DNA of 64,000 nucleotides from NCBI RefSeq assembly GCF_002113375.1, contig NZ_NEHO01000003.1, positions 124,001-188,000 of the forward strand, given 5' to 3'. Source of the DNA: Pseudomonas sp. R37(2017) (lineage in GTDB: Bacteria > Pseudomonadota > Gammaproteobacteria > Pseudomonadales > Pseudomonadaceae). The position numbers and the translations under genes were made by a program. How positions within the stretch are numbered: the stretch's first letter is position 1; the number at the start of each line of letters is the position of its first letter. Below, in pieces: positions 37,317 through 46,327 of this stretch. A model generated the notes under the pieces. That model did not search any database and was not told the DNA's origin. It worked only from the letters and a program-made list of their open reading frames with translations.

Positions 37317-38798
37317 TCAGACCATCAACAGCAGCACGGCGACAAAGATGCTGCCGGCAGAGAAGGTCATGGTCCGAGACGACCAGGTGTTGAACCAACG
37401 TTGAAAGCTGGCGAGATCACGGGACAGAGAAGTGGGTTGGCGAGTCCAGGACTGTTGGTCGAGGCGGAAGAACACGTAGATCTTCACCAGCGCGCCGACG
37501 ATCTGGTTGTAATAGAGAATCGCCGGGTAGGCCGGGCCGATCCGGTGTCCGGAGCACGACAACAGCAGGGTCAGGATCAGGCGGGTGATGCCGATCCACA
37601 GCAGGTACACCAGGATGAACGCGGTGCCGTACTTGAAGCTGGCGATCAGTGCCACGGTCAGGCCCAGCAGCGAGGTCCACATCGACACGCGCTGGTCGAA
37701 CAGCACCACCGAAGTGAACACGCCGAGGCGTTTGATCCCCAGGCCCAGGGCGCGGGAGTTCTGCCGCAGGTTGTTGCCGTACCAGCGGAACATCAGCTTG
37801 CGGCTGGCCTTGATGAAGCTCTTTTCCGGCGGGTGTTCAACGGTGTTGATCGCCGCGTCGGGTACGTAGAACGTGTCGTAGCCCAGGCGCATCAGGCTGA
37901 ACCAGCTCGACTTGTCATCGCCGGTAAGGAACTTGAAACGACCCAGGCGCCAATGGTGCAGCGAGTCGCTTTCCACGTCGGCGATGAAGTCCGGGTTGGT
38001 GACCACGGTGGCGCGGAACACCGACATGCGCCCGGTCATGGTCAGTACGCGCTTGGACAGAGCCATCGAGCACATGTTGATGTGACGCTGGGCGAAACGC
38101 AGCTTGTGCCATTCGCTCATGATGTAGCCGCCGCGCACTTCGCAAAACTCGTTGGTGGTCAGGCCGCCGACGTTGCCGAACAGTTGGAACCACGGCACGG
38201 TTTTACGTACCACGCCTTCGGCGAGCACGGTGTCGCCATCGATCACGGCAACCACGGCGCGGTCATCCGGCAAGTGCCGGGAAATGGCACGGAAGCCGTA
38301 GGCCAGGCCATCGCGCTTGCCGGTGCCGGGGATACGCACGAAGTCGAGCTTGACGTGCGACGGTGGGTTCATCCGTTTCCACAGGCTCTTGACCAGCAGT
38401 TCATCGGACATTTCCACGATGGAGCAGACCACCGTGGTCGGCAGGCCGCATTCCATGGCTTCGCGAATCACCGAGCTGTAGACCTGTGCGGTGGTCAGCG
38501 CGTCGATACGGAAACTGGTGACCATCAGGAACACGTGGGACGGGTCTGCCGCCTTGCCCAGCTTGCGCACTTTGCGCCGCAGGTACGGGTAGACGATGTA
38601 GAGAAAAATCATGCCGCGCACAAAGTGCGTGGCGCCCATCGAATAGCGCCAGATACCTACGGCGCCAATCAGGAAGATGAAGTCCTTCGATTCAGAGTCG
38701 AATGTGGACACGGGCAACGCCATGGCGAGGCCCATCAGTAAACTCAGGTAGAACAGCCAACCGGCGGCCTGGAGTAAGCCGTGTTTTAGCCTGTGCAT
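37317..38798 (-). CDS. alg8: Alginate polymerase glycosyltransferase Alg8
   Basis: Membrane-embedded family-2 glycosyltransferase that polymerises GDP-mannuronate and passes the chain into the periplasm. It has N-terminal membrane segments ([20 protein letters not shown]), the cytoplasmic catalytic domain with VAVIDGDT and the downstream RWYGNNLRQ region, and C-terminal membrane segments. I place the start at 38798 ([10 protein letters not shown]), the familiar Alg8 N-terminus; an ATG 9 bp upstream is possible. The frame also stays open through the REP doublet upstream, but that is not protein sequence. Confidence 0.94.
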   Translation of the reverse strand: MHRLKHGLLQAAGWLFYLSLLMGLAMALPVSTFDSESKDFIFLIGAVGIWRYSMGATHFVRGMIFLYIVYPYLRRKVRKLGKAADPSHVFLMVTSFRIDALTTAQVYSSVIREAMECGLPTTVVCSIVEMSDELLVKSLWKRMNPPSHVKLDFVRIPGTGKRDGLAYGFRAISRHLPDDRAVVAVIDGDTVLAEGVVRKTVPWFQLFGNVGGLTTNEFCEVRGGYIMSEWHKLRFAQRHINMCSMALSKRVLTMTGRMSVFRATVVTNPDFIADVESDSLHHWRLGRFKFLTGDDKSSWFSLMRLGYDTFYVPDAAINTVEHPPEKSFIKASRKLMFRWYGNNLRQNSRALGLGIKRLGVFTSVVLFDQRVSMWTSLLGLTVALIASFKYGTAFILVYLLWIGITRLILTLLLSCSGHRIGPAYPAILYYNQIVGALVKIYVFFRLDQQSWTRQPTSLSRDLASFQRWFNTWSSRTMTFSAGSIFVAVLLLMV

Positions 38799-38826
38799 AA
38801 TTTGCATCCGTCTCGATCTCGTAGAA

Positions 38827-38934
38827 CCTGTAGGAGCGAGCACGCTCGCGATGGTCGCCAACGATGACGCTGGGTAGCTGATTCCCCGCGGTGTTCTCGG
38901 GTTCATCGCGAGCTTGCTCGCTCCTACAGGGGGG
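38827..38934. repeat. REP doublet within the alginate operon (algD/alg8)
   Basis: Inverted GTAGGAGCGAGC/GCTCGCTCCTAC palindromes fill the 142-bp gap between algD and alg8 on the operon's long transcript. Confidence 0.85.
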
Positions 38935-38940
38935 GCTGCC

Positions 38941-40257
38941 TTACCAGCAAATCCCTTCGGCGCGACCTTTGGCGGTGGTGGCTTGAGACATGAAGCCAAC
39001 CAGGTCGATCACCTGCTTGCCGTGTGGAACTTCCTGCACCAGGGCGCGGAATTTCTCGTCACGGTTGCCGAGGATGATCACGTCGGAGTTGTTGATCACC
39101 GCGTCGAAGTCGGCGTTGAGCAAGGACGAGACGTGAGGGATCTTCGACTCGATGTAGTCCTTGTTGGCGCCGTGAACACGGGCGTACTCGACGTTGCTGT
39201 CGTAGATGCTCAGGTCGTAGCCCTTGCCGATCAGCATTTCCGCCAGGTCGACCAGCGGGCTTTCGCGCAGATCGTCCGTGCCGGCCTTGAAGCTCAGGCC
39301 CAGCAGGGCGACTTTGCGTTTTTCGTGGCTGGAAACGATGTCGAAAGCGTTCTGCACCTGGGATTCGTTGCTGCGCATCAGCGAGTTGAGCAACGGGGCT
39401 TCCACGTCCAGGGAACCGGCGCGGTAGGTCAGGGCACGCACGTCTTTTGGCAGGCACGAGCCGCCGAAGGCGAAGCCCGGGCGCATGTAGTACTGGGACA
39501 GGTTGAGGGTCTTGTCCTGGCAGACCACGTCCATCACTTCGCGGCCGTCGACGCCGACCGCCTTGGCGATGTTGCCGATTTCGTTGGCGAAGGTGACCTT
39601 GGTGGCGTGCCACACGTTGCAGGTGTACTTGATCATCTCGGCAACCGCGATGTCCTTGCGGATGATCGGCGCGTCGAGCTCTTCGTACAGCGATTGCAGA
39701 ACATCGCCGGATGCCTTGTCGAATTCGCCGATGACGGTCATGGGCGGCTGGTCGTAGTCGGCGATGGCGGTGCTTTCGCGCAGGAACTCAGGGTTCACGG
39801 CTACACCGAAATCAACGCCGGCCTTCTTGCCCGAGCAGTCTTCGAGAATCGGGATGACCACGTTGGCCACGGTGCCCGGCAGTACGGTGCTGCGCACGAC
39901 GATGGTGTGGCGGGTGGTCTTGTCGCGCAGGACAAAGCCGATTTCGCGGCACACGGCCTCGATGTAGTTCAGTTCCAGGTCGCCGTTCTTTTTGCTCGGC
40001 GTGCCCACGCAGATCATCGACAGGTCGGTGTCGCGAATCGCCTCGGCGAAGTTGGTGGTACCGCGCAGACGACCGGTCTGGATGCCCTGGGCCAGAAGTT
40101 CGCCCAGGCCCGGTTCTACAATCGGCGATTTTCCTGCATTGATCATATCGATCTTGTCTTTGGCCACATCGACGCCAACGACGTCATGACCCCGTGCAGA
40201 CAGGCAACCGGCACATACTGCGCCGACGTAACCCAAACCAAAAATGCTGATGCGCAT
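38941..40257 (-). CDS. algD: GDP-mannose 6-dehydrogenase AlgD
   Basis: Cytoplasmic enzyme that oxidises GDP-mannose to GDP-mannuronic acid, the committed step of alginate synthesis. The 438-residue product has the NAD-binding [18 protein letters not shown] at the N-terminus, the central dimerisation domain, and the catalytic Cys in [12 protein letters not shown]. The ATG at 40257 has AGAGAGG upstream and gives [12 protein letters not shown]. It is the first gene of the twelve-gene operon and follows an unusually long, AT-rich untranslated region. Confidence 0.97.
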   Translation of the reverse strand: MRISIFGLGYVGAVCAGCLSARGHDVVGVDVAKDKIDMINAGKSPIVEPGLGELLAQGIQTGRLRGTTNFAEAIRDTDLSMICVGTPSKKNGDLELNYIEAVCREIGFVLRDKTTRHTIVVRSTVLPGTVANVVIPILEDCSGKKAGVDFGVAVNPEFLRESTAIADYDQPPMTVIGEFDKASGDVLQSLYEELDAPIIRKDIAVAEMIKYTCNVWHATKVTFANEIGNIAKAVGVDGREVMDVVCQDKTLNLSQYYMRPGFAFGGSCLPKDVRALTYRAGSLDVEAPLLNSLMRSNESQVQNAFDIVSSHEKRKVALLGLSFKAGTDDLRESPLVDLAEMLIGKGYDLSIYDSNVEYARVHGANKDYIESKIPHVSSLLNADFDAVINNSDVIILGNRDEKFRALVQEVPHGKQVIDLVGFMSQATTAKGRAEGICW

Positions 40258-41079
40258 CGCAATTACCTCTCTATTATCAAACCTGTATATCGAGCCATTA
40301 AATGGCCAGAGTTCATGGTGTGCAGCGCTTGAAGTGCACTCACAAGTGCGACTGACAGGCGCAACAATGCCGTGTATTGGCATATGAATTACAAGTGTCT
40401 AAATAAATGCACTCAAGGAGTGCGCAACTAGGCCTTGTTCTTATGAGTTGCCCTGTCATGCAGCCGATCCTCCTTTCAGGGGATGCTGGCGCAAAGATAC
40501 TACTCGCTTGATGTCAGGCCGAAAGCCCGTGGATCAAGCGGTTTGGTGCTCGGGTGAACACGTTTGTCGGGGCGCTGCCATGGCTTTGCAGGGGAGAGTC
40601 ATACCGCGTTATCTCCTGTTCGCTTGCTGTTGTCCAAAGCAGTGATTAGTCAGCGCAAGTTTGTATTACAACTTCGCTACATGAATCGCTTATCTGCGTA
40701 AGTTATCTCGTACACGCTCGGCGAGAATCGTTACCGGTGGTATGAGCGGCACGTTTGGACATAGTTCCAACCCGCCCATCGTGAAATCTGAAATTTCTTG
40801 AAATATTGAGAAAGATGGCACTGCTCTCAAATTGATAGCACTTGCCGTTTCGCCCTTTATATATAGGCGGATAATTGAGGCGGATAGTTTTTTGCCACTA
40901 CTGTTAAAAAAAGTCCGTGCCACTACGCAAAAAAAAGATCGAAGTCGAGTGAAACTAAAGTTAAAAAAACGAGTGATGTATTTTTGGCGCCATAAAAATG
41001 GCGAAAAGGCGGGGTAAGGCTGAAGTGAGTCCAGAGTCGGCGCACGAGGAGGGGGGAGGCCGTGCGCCGACCCGGTGCA
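40258..41079. promoter_or_regulatory. algD: Long intergenic region upstream of algD
   Basis: About 820 bp without a convincing gene separate algD from yaaA; both are read on the minus strand. The part nearest yaaA (40850-41000) is strongly AT-rich. alg promoters in Pseudomonas are long and bind many regulators, which fits. I looked for an AlgU-type GAACTT-N16/17-TCTGA promoter on the minus strand and found only partial -35 matches (AAACTT near 40660, TAACTT near 40703). A GGCCATTtaATGGC palindrome sits near 40295-40307, and CGTTTGTC at 40561 loosely resembles an AlgR box. Confidence 0.55.
40335..40424. repeat. Two near-identical dyads in the algD leader
   Basis: TGCACTCACAAGTGCG (40335-40350) and TGCACTCAAGGAGTGCG (40408-40424) are 73 bp apart. 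Each is a small palindrome (GCACT..AGTGC). They could be paired operator sites or leader hairpins; they lie 80-170 bp upstream of the algD start. Confidence 0.6.
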
Positions 41080-41859
41080 TCACTCTGGTGCGTGATCGCG
41101 CAGGAACACCAGATTGTCCGGTTTCGATTGCTCGGCGCTGTAGCGATAGCCTTGAACGTCGAACTGCTTGAGGGTCGCCGGATCGTTGATGCGTTCCTCG
41201 ATGACAAAGCGGCTCATCAGGCCTCGGGCCTTTTTCGCGTAGAAGCTGATGATCTTGTACTGGCCGTTCTTCAGGTCCTTGAATTCGGTATTGATGATGC
41301 GTGCGTTCAAGGCGTTGCGCTTGACCGCCGAGAAGTACTCGTTGGACGCCAGGTTGAGCAGCACGTCATCGCCCTGATCGACCAGGGCTTCGTTCAACCA
41401 TTCGCTGATGCGCGTGCCCCAGAAGGCATACAAATCCTTCCCCCGGGCGTTGGCCAGTTTGGTGCCCATTTCCAGGCGATAGGGTTGCATCAGGTCCAGC
41501 GGACGCAGCAGGCCGTACAGGCCAGAGAGCATGCGCAGGTGTTTCTGGGCGTAATCGAAATCGGCTTCGCTGAGGGTTTGCGCATTCATGCCGGTGTACA
41601 CATCGCCCTTGAAGGCCAGCAGTGCCTGCTTGGCGTTCTGCGGGGTGAACGCAGGCGTCCAGCTACCGAAACGCGCGGCGTTGAGCCCGCCGATCTTGTC
41701 GGAGACGTGCATCAATTCGCTGATTTGCGCGGGCGTCAGTTCGCGCAATTGCAGGATCAATTCCTGGGAGTGGTCGAGGTACTGCGGCTGGGTGAAGCGC
41801 TGGGTCGCCGGCGGTGTTTCGTAGTCGAGGGTCTTGGCGGGTGAAATCACCATCAGCAT
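41080..41859 (-). CDS. yaaA: Peroxide stress protein YaaA (UPF0246)
   Basis: Cytoplasmic DNA-binding protein of the DUF328 family that limits free iron and oxidative damage under peroxide stress in E. coli. The 259-residue product begins [17 protein letters not shown] and contains the family blocks [21 protein letters not shown] and [15 protein letters not shown]. An AGGAGAC ribosome-binding site precedes the ATG at 41859. It is a single gene with a REP doublet upstream. Confidence 0.94.
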   Translation of the reverse strand: MLMVISPAKTLDYETPPATQRFTQPQYLDHSQELILQLRELTPAQISELMHVSDKIGGLNAARFGSWTPAFTPQNAKQALLAFKGDVYTGMNAQTLSEADFDYAQKHLRMLSGLYGLLRPLDLMQPYRLEMGTKLANARGKDLYAFWGTRISEWLNEALVDQGDDVLLNLASNEYFSAVKRNALNARIINTEFKDLKNGQYKIISFYAKKARGLMSRFVIEERINDPATLKQFDVQGYRYSAEQSKPDNLVFLRDHAPE

Positions 41860-41959
41860 GAAGTCGTCTCCTTTAATCGTGGCGGCGATTCTAGGGGGTT
41901 GTCCTCGTTGACTCCAGCTATCACGTCCATAGGTGATGACCGGTGGCTTTGCACCAGAA

Positions 41960-42054
41960 CCTGTAGGAGCGAGCCTGCTCGCGATTGCGGTATGACATTC
42001 ACCAAAGTCGGTGTCTGGAATATTGCTATCGCGAGCAGGCTCGCTCCTACAAGG
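41960..42054. repeat. REP doublet
   Basis: Inverted GTAGGAGCGAGCCTGCTCGC pair in the 268-bp divergent region between yaaA and the polysaccharide-deacetylase-like gene. Confidence 0.85.
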
Positions 42055-42127
42055 GGACTGTGATGCTGCAGGAGTTGAACCTGGATCAGCTATAGTGCCG
42101 CGCGGGTTTTGTTATGGAGACATCCCA

Positions 42128-43252
42128 TTGCGTATCGTTTTTTTCATCTCGATCTGGCTGTCGAGCTTCGGCGTGCTGGCGGCACCGGGCGATGTGGCGA
42201 CGCTTGATCGGGGCACCTGGCCGGAAAAACTCGGCAACCCGACGCTGTTCGACGTGGCGTCGAGGGCCGAGATCCTCATGTTTTCCAGCGTGCTGTTGGC
42301 CAGCGAGGCGCAGGATGAGGCAGCCCTGGCCCAACGCCTGGGCCTGCGCAGGATCAATCTGGAGTCGGTCAACCGGGTTCGCCAGCATCTGTGGCAACGG
42401 TTGCTGGCCAACTACAACTTCGCCCAACAGAGTTGCGACCAGGATGCCTCCTTCTGTTTTCTGGTCGAGGACATGCCCACCCTGCGCGAGCAGGCCGCCA
42501 AGTTCCAGGTCAGCGCAGACAGCTACTACATCAAGTGGGCCGAGCCGAGCCGTGTGTTTCACACTCAATACCTGGACGAGCAGTTGCGCAAGGCCGCGCT
42601 GTTCCCGCAAACCAGCAGCGAAGTCGATCGTTTCGGCGACTATGAGCGCAACGGCGACCAGATGCATGACCGGCTGTTTCTGCTGACCTTCGACAGCGCC
42701 GCCAACGCCGCGCCGGACAATACCGCCTGGGTCACCGAGTACCTGCGCAAATCGAACATGAGCGCAACGTTCTTCGTGCTTGGCAAGGACATCCAGGCCC
42801 GGCTGGCCGAGCATTCGGTGAGTGACCTGCAAGCGACCTACTCGACCCAGTGCATCGGCGTGCAAGGCTGGGAGTTCCGCTCCCACAGCCACTGGCAGGA
42901 TTGGCAGGACTCGGTGCGGCGCAGTGCTGAACTGGTCAAGAGCAAACTGCCGGAGAACTACGTGCCGCTGTTCCGTCCGCCCGACGGTCAGCGCCGTTCC
43001 GATGCTGAAAGCTTCTTCAAGTCTCAGGGTTTGCAGGTAGCGCTGTGGGACATCGACGCCCAGGACGGCGCCGGCAAACTCAAGGGTGAACCGAGTGCGC
43101 AACGGGTGCTGACCCTGATGCTGCTGTGGCGACACGGCGTGATCAATTTCAATGTGAAGCAGGACGGGGTGAAAACGGCGTTGCCGTGGCTGGTCACGCA
43201 AACGGCGCCGGTCGGGATCGGCTGGGATGATTGCCAGGATGCGTTTCGCTGA
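42128..43252 (+). CDS. Exported polysaccharide-deacetylase-like protein
   Basis: The 374-residue product has a signal peptide (LRIVFFISIWLSSFGVLAAP) and a C-terminal NodB-type domain from about residue 190: LLTFDSAAN, a His pair in FRSHSHWQDW, FRPPDGQRR and ALWDID. The usual TFDDG motif reads TFDSA, so the second Asp is absent, and activity or metal use may be altered. The first 180 residues are a family-specific region with two Cys. The TTG at 42128 is chosen because GGAGA lies 7 bp upstream and the signal peptide begins there; the longer frame runs through REP sequence. The substrate is unknown. Confidence 0.78.
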   Translation: MRIVFFISIWLSSFGVLAAPGDVATLDRGTWPEKLGNPTLFDVASRAEILMFSSVLLASEAQDEAALAQRLGLRRINLESVNRVRQHLWQRLLANYNFAQQSCDQDASFCFLVEDMPTLREQAAKFQVSADSYYIKWAEPSRVFHTQYLDEQLRKAALFPQTSSEVDRFGDYERNGDQMHDRLFLLTFDSAANAAPDNTAWVTEYLRKSNMSATFFVLGKDIQARLAEHSVSDLQATYSTQCIGVQGWEFRSHSHWQDWQDSVRRSAELVKSKLPENYVPLFRPPDGQRRSDAESFFKSQGLQVALWDIDAQDGAGKLKGEPSAQRVLTLMLLWRHGVINFNVKQDGVKTALPWLVTQTAPVGIGWDDCQDAFR

Positions 43253-43258
43253 AAGCGA

Positions 43259-43285
43259 CAAAACCCGGTAAACATTGGGTTTTTG
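43259..43285 (+). terminator. Weak terminator after the deacetylase-like gene
   Basis: AAAACCC, ten-base loop, GGGTTTTT, starting 7 bp past the stop. A short stem but with a T run. Confidence 0.55.
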
Positions 43286-43588
43286 GCAATTTTGGAGGGG
43301 AATTCGTTGCAGGTTGACTTCTGACTGTAAACGGGTGATGGCAGTCCGCCAAGTGTTATTGGTCATTCTGAAAAATAAACTTCAAAAAAGCGTCAAAGTA
43401 CTTTTTTCTGTCACACGTTTTGGAGTATTACGAAGACAGACCGCCGAAACCTGCAACACAGGTGGCGTCTTCCAAGACCCCGCATGTATGCAGAACACTT
43501 GAGTCCCCGCAGGTGTATTCGGCAGTCACTTCGAGGCGCAACACCGTCTAGGTATTGCGTCGAATGGCTCCCACAAAGGTGACCGAGT
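43286..43588 (+). promoter_or_regulatory. Intergenic region upstream of phoH
   Basis: About 300 bp with no supportable gene. It must hold the phoH promoter and a fairly long leader, but no clear -35/-10 pair could be singled out. AT-rich sequence around 43365-43435 is the likeliest promoter area. Confidence 0.35.
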
Positions 43589-44983
43589 ATGGATGATCAC
43601 GGACGTAGCTCTTCTTCCAACCAGCCAATCCTTTATGTACTCGATACCAACGTATTGATTCACGATCCAAACGCGCTGCTTAACTTCGAAGAACACCACG
43701 TCGCGATCCCGATGACCGTGCTTGAAGAGCTCGACAAGCTCAAGAGCGGGCATCACAGCGTTGCCGCCGAATGCCGCCAGGCCATCCGCCTGATCGACAA
43801 GACCCTGGGTGATGCTTCACCGGAGGATGTCGAACAGGGTGTGCCGATCCAGCGTGGCAAAAGCGGACCCAAGGGTTTGCTGTCAATTCTGATGAGCAAG
43901 CATGCCGAGCCGAACCTGATTCTGCCCGAGCACCTCAACGACAACAAAATCATCAACCAACTGATCGACCTGCATACGCGCGACCCGAAGAAGCCCGTGG
44001 TGCTGGTTACCAAAGACATCAACATGCGCCTCAAGGCGCGCGCTTGCGGGATCGCGGCCGAGGACTACAGCACCGACCAACTGGTCGATGACGTGTCCTT
44101 GCTGCCCAATGGCTACCACAACATGACCGGCTCATTCTGGGACCGCGTGAGCAAGGTCGAAACCCGTCAGGATCACGGCCGCACCTGGCATCAGGTGCAG
44201 TTGATCGACAACCTGCCGGCGGTGCACGTCAACGAATTCATCATTGATGAACAGGGCTTTGTCGGCTGGATCAAGGAGATTGAAGAAGACCGCTTGCTGA
44301 TCCTCGATCTGCACCAGGAACCGCTGCTGCACCAGGAAGCCTGGGGCCTGAAGCCGCGAGATATCTATCAGAGCCTGGCGTTGTACGCCTTGCTCGATCC
44401 GGACATCCACCTGGTCAACCTGTCGGGTGCCGCGGGTTCGGGTAAAACCATCCTGGCGCTGGCCGCTGCGATCGAGCAGACCATGGTCAGCAAACGTTAT
44501 CGCCGCATCATCGCCACCCGCAGCGTGCAGGGCCTGGACCAGGAAATCGGCTTCCTGCCCGGCACCGAAGCGGAAAAAATGGAGCCGTGGCTGGGCGCCA
44601 TCACCGACAACCTCGAAGCCTTGCACATGGATGACGAAAGCACCCATGGCAGCGTCGACTACATCCTCAGCAAAGTGCCGTTGCAGTTCAAATCCCTCAA
44701 CTACATCCGGGGTCGCAGCTTCCAGCAAAGCCTGATTCTGATCGACGAATGCCAGAACCTCACGCCGCACCAGATGAAAACCATCATCACCCGCGCCGGC
44801 GCCGGTTCCAAAGTGGTGTGCCTGGGCAACCTCGCACAGATCGATACCCCTTACCTGTCCGCGACCAGTTCCGGGCTGACCTACCTCACTGAACGCTTCA
44901 AGGACTTCCCGAACGGGGTGCACATCACCCTGCAAGGGGTGCCACGTTCGATCCTGGCCGAATACGCCGAATCGCATTTGTAA
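43589..44983 (+). CDS. PIN-domain PhoH-family ATPase
   Basis: The 464-residue protein joins an N-terminal PIN nuclease domain (VLDTNVLIHDPNAL at the start, further acidic residues in ECRQAIRLID) with a C-terminal PhoH helicase-like ATPase (Walker A SGAAGSGKTILALAAA near residue 275; Walker B LILIDECQNLTPHQM near 385). Such proteins are thought to act as ATP-dependent RNA nucleases. The gene is intact, but its last 242 bp are duplicated 6.6 kb downstream, marking the edge of an inserted island; the 3' end in this copy may therefore be island-derived. It is followed by its own terminator. Confidence 0.92.
   Translation: MDDHGRSSSSNQPILYVLDTNVLIHDPNALLNFEEHHVAIPMTVLEELDKLKSGHHSVAAECRQAIRLIDKTLGDASPEDVEQGVPIQRGKSGPKGLLSILMSKHAEPNLILPEHLNDNKIINQLIDLHTRDPKKPVVLVTKDINMRLKARACGIAAEDYSTDQLVDDVSLLPNGYHNMTGSFWDRVSKVETRQDHGRTWHQVQLIDNLPAVHVNEFIIDEQGFVGWIKEIEEDRLLILDLHQEPLLHQEAWGLKPRDIYQSLALYALLDPDIHLVNLSGAAGSGKTILALAAAIEQTMVSKRYRRIIATRSVQGLDQEIGFLPGTEAEKMEPWLGAITDNLEALHMDDESTHGSVDYILSKVPLQFKSLNYIRGRSFQQSLILIDECQNLTPHQMKTIITRAGAGSKVVCLGNLAQIDTPYLSATSSGLTYLTERFKDFPNGVHITLQGVPRSILAEYAESHL
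44742..44983 (+). repeat. Direct repeat, left copy (3' end of intact phoH)
   Basis: Starts TCGACGAATGCCAGAACCTC and runs to the phoH stop. It matches 51340-51581 with only three base differences visible near the end, all silent (CGT/CGC; CATTTG/CACCTG). The pair brackets the AT-rich island. Confidence 0.93.
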
Positions 44984-44995
44984 CCTCTCACACAA

Positions 44996-45028
44996 GAACC
45001 GGGCGGCCTCACAGTTGCCCGGTTTTTT
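44996..45028 (+). terminator. Terminator after intact phoH
   Basis: ACCGGGC...GCCCGGT followed by six T. Related to, but clearly diverged from, the terminator after the phoH fragment at 51592: the loop and flanks differ although the coding copies are nearly identical. Confidence 0.85.
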
Positions 45029-45106
45029 ATGCGTGTTTGATAATCGGTGGGCGAGTTTGCTTTCGATGGTGTCAACACAGCAACTCTATTATCCAAGACA
45101 ACCTCG

Positions 45107-46327
45107 TCATTCATTTAATATGCGAGTTGCCTCTGAAGAGAAATCATCGCGATACCTAAAATGTAGAAGCGCCCCGAATAATACGGCGATACTTCCAGAA
45201 AGAACAAAAACACCGCCGATTGAAATAAGTGTCGATAACCATGCACCAAAAATCGGCCCTGCGATCATAAATAACAATGTTAAGCTGCGTGCGGACGCTG
45301 ACACTGTCCCTAGATTAGATAAAGGGCAGTATTTCTGCAAGGTTACGCCAAATCCTAAAGATGTAAGCCCATAGGAGAAGCCAGCGATGAAGAAAATAAA
45401 CATCAAGGTGGCAAGTATCGATGCGTTTTCTATCATTGGAAGTAGTCCCGCAATTGCTACCATTAGACCAAATATTAGTAGAGAGAAAGTTGAGCATAGA
45501 GAGATTTTTCTGGGGTAAACTAGTTTGAAGGTCAGGCCGGCTAAGATTCCCCCTAGTGCCGTAGAACTAACGATTACTCCAAATACATATGCTTCAAATC
45601 CAATATTTTTCAGAAGTATACTTAGTAACGAGTCGTAGCACCCCAATACGGCAGATTGAATTAATGCGCAGGTGAAAAATAATTGAGTGGAAGGGCCGCT
45701 CCGTAACAGCACCTTTAATGCTTCTAGATTTCCAAATGATCGTCTTTCGGGATTGTGTATTTTTTTCTCTCGACAACTTAAAGAAAGCAGGGCTACACAG
45801 AATACACCGAATAGTGAAAAAGAAGCGGATATTAAAAAGCCGTATGCTTTATCTGCCATGGTCGCAATGATACCGGCCGCGAGAGGTGAGCAGACTTTAA
45901 TGAACTGATCCATTATTGTTATCAGTGAAATATTGTTAACGAGATCTTTGTTTGTCAAAAGCTTTCTGGTTAAAATTATTTCTGCTGCTCCTGAGCCGAG
46001 ATTTGATATTCCTTTGAGGCAGACAAACACCAGGAAGAAAGCTTCAGAGTTTGCTCCAAATAATAGACAGGCAACGATAAAGCGGATTAAAAAGCTGATA
46101 GTTAAGAATTTTAAAGGGCTCGTATGATCGGCCAGTGTGCCGAAGAATGGCCCTAATAGTAGTGATGGAAGTCCATATAATGCTGCTGCATACCCCAGTA
46201 TTTGTGGAGAAGCATTGAATCCAAATGTAAGCACCGTAAAAATTAGAACGAAGTCTACCCAAAGTGTTACAGAACTACTAAATCGTATGCCACATAAGTA
46301 GCTGTATCCGTTTGCATGTGGACGCAT
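45107..46327 (-). CDS. MFS transporter, probable product exporter of the island cluster
   Basis: Major-facilitator protein of 406 residues with about eleven or twelve membrane segments. The loop-2/3 motif reads GPFFGTLADHTSPL, a variant of the GxxxDRxGRR signature. It is the last gene of the island operon. Its ATG overlaps the stop of the carbamoyltransferase gene (TAATG), so the two are translationally coupled. By position it is likely to export or give resistance to the cluster product. Codon use is AT-rich, unlike flanking core genes. I do not recognise a closer subfamily. Confidence 0.85.
   Translation of the reverse strand: MRPHANGYSYLCGIRFSSSVTLWVDFVLIFTVLTFGFNASPQILGYAAALYGLPSLLLGPFFGTLADHTSPLKFLTISFLIRFIVACLLFGANSEAFFLVFVCLKGISNLGSGAAEIILTRKLLTNKDLVNNISLITIMDQFIKVCSPLAAGIIATMADKAYGFLISASFSLFGVFCVALLSLSCREKKIHNPERRSFGNLEALKVLLRSGPSTQLFFTCALIQSAVLGCYDSLLSILLKNIGFEAYVFGVIVSSTALGGILAGLTFKLVYPRKISLCSTFSLLIFGLMVAIAGLLPMIENASILATLMFIFFIAGFSYGLTSLGFGVTLQKYCPLSNLGTVSASARSLTLLFMIAGPIFGAWLSTLISIGGVFVLSGSIAVLFGALLHFRYRDDFSSEATRILNE

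Noticed and set aside
34585..37404. Very long open frame on the plus strand (about 939 codons) opposite algK and alg44
   Set aside because: Antisense shadow of high-GC alginate genes; its translation is low-complexity and resembles no protein. Similar long antisense frames across 25-40 kb were left out for the same reason.
38799..38999. N-terminal extension of alg8 through the REP doublet
   Set aside because: The frame is open, but the sequence is translated REP and the family start [10 protein letters not shown] lies downstream. The same reasoning trimmed dauA and the deacetylase-like gene. It does not apply to algK, which has no alternative ATG after the REP.
40651..40710. AAACTT and TAACTT as AlgU -35 boxes for algD
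   Set aside because: Neither has a matching -10 at 16-17 bp; the similarity is too weak to annotate.
40690..40923. 77-codon minus-strand frame upstream of algD
   Set aside because: No ribosome-binding site, odd composition, and it lies in the expected regulatory region; not supportable as a gene.
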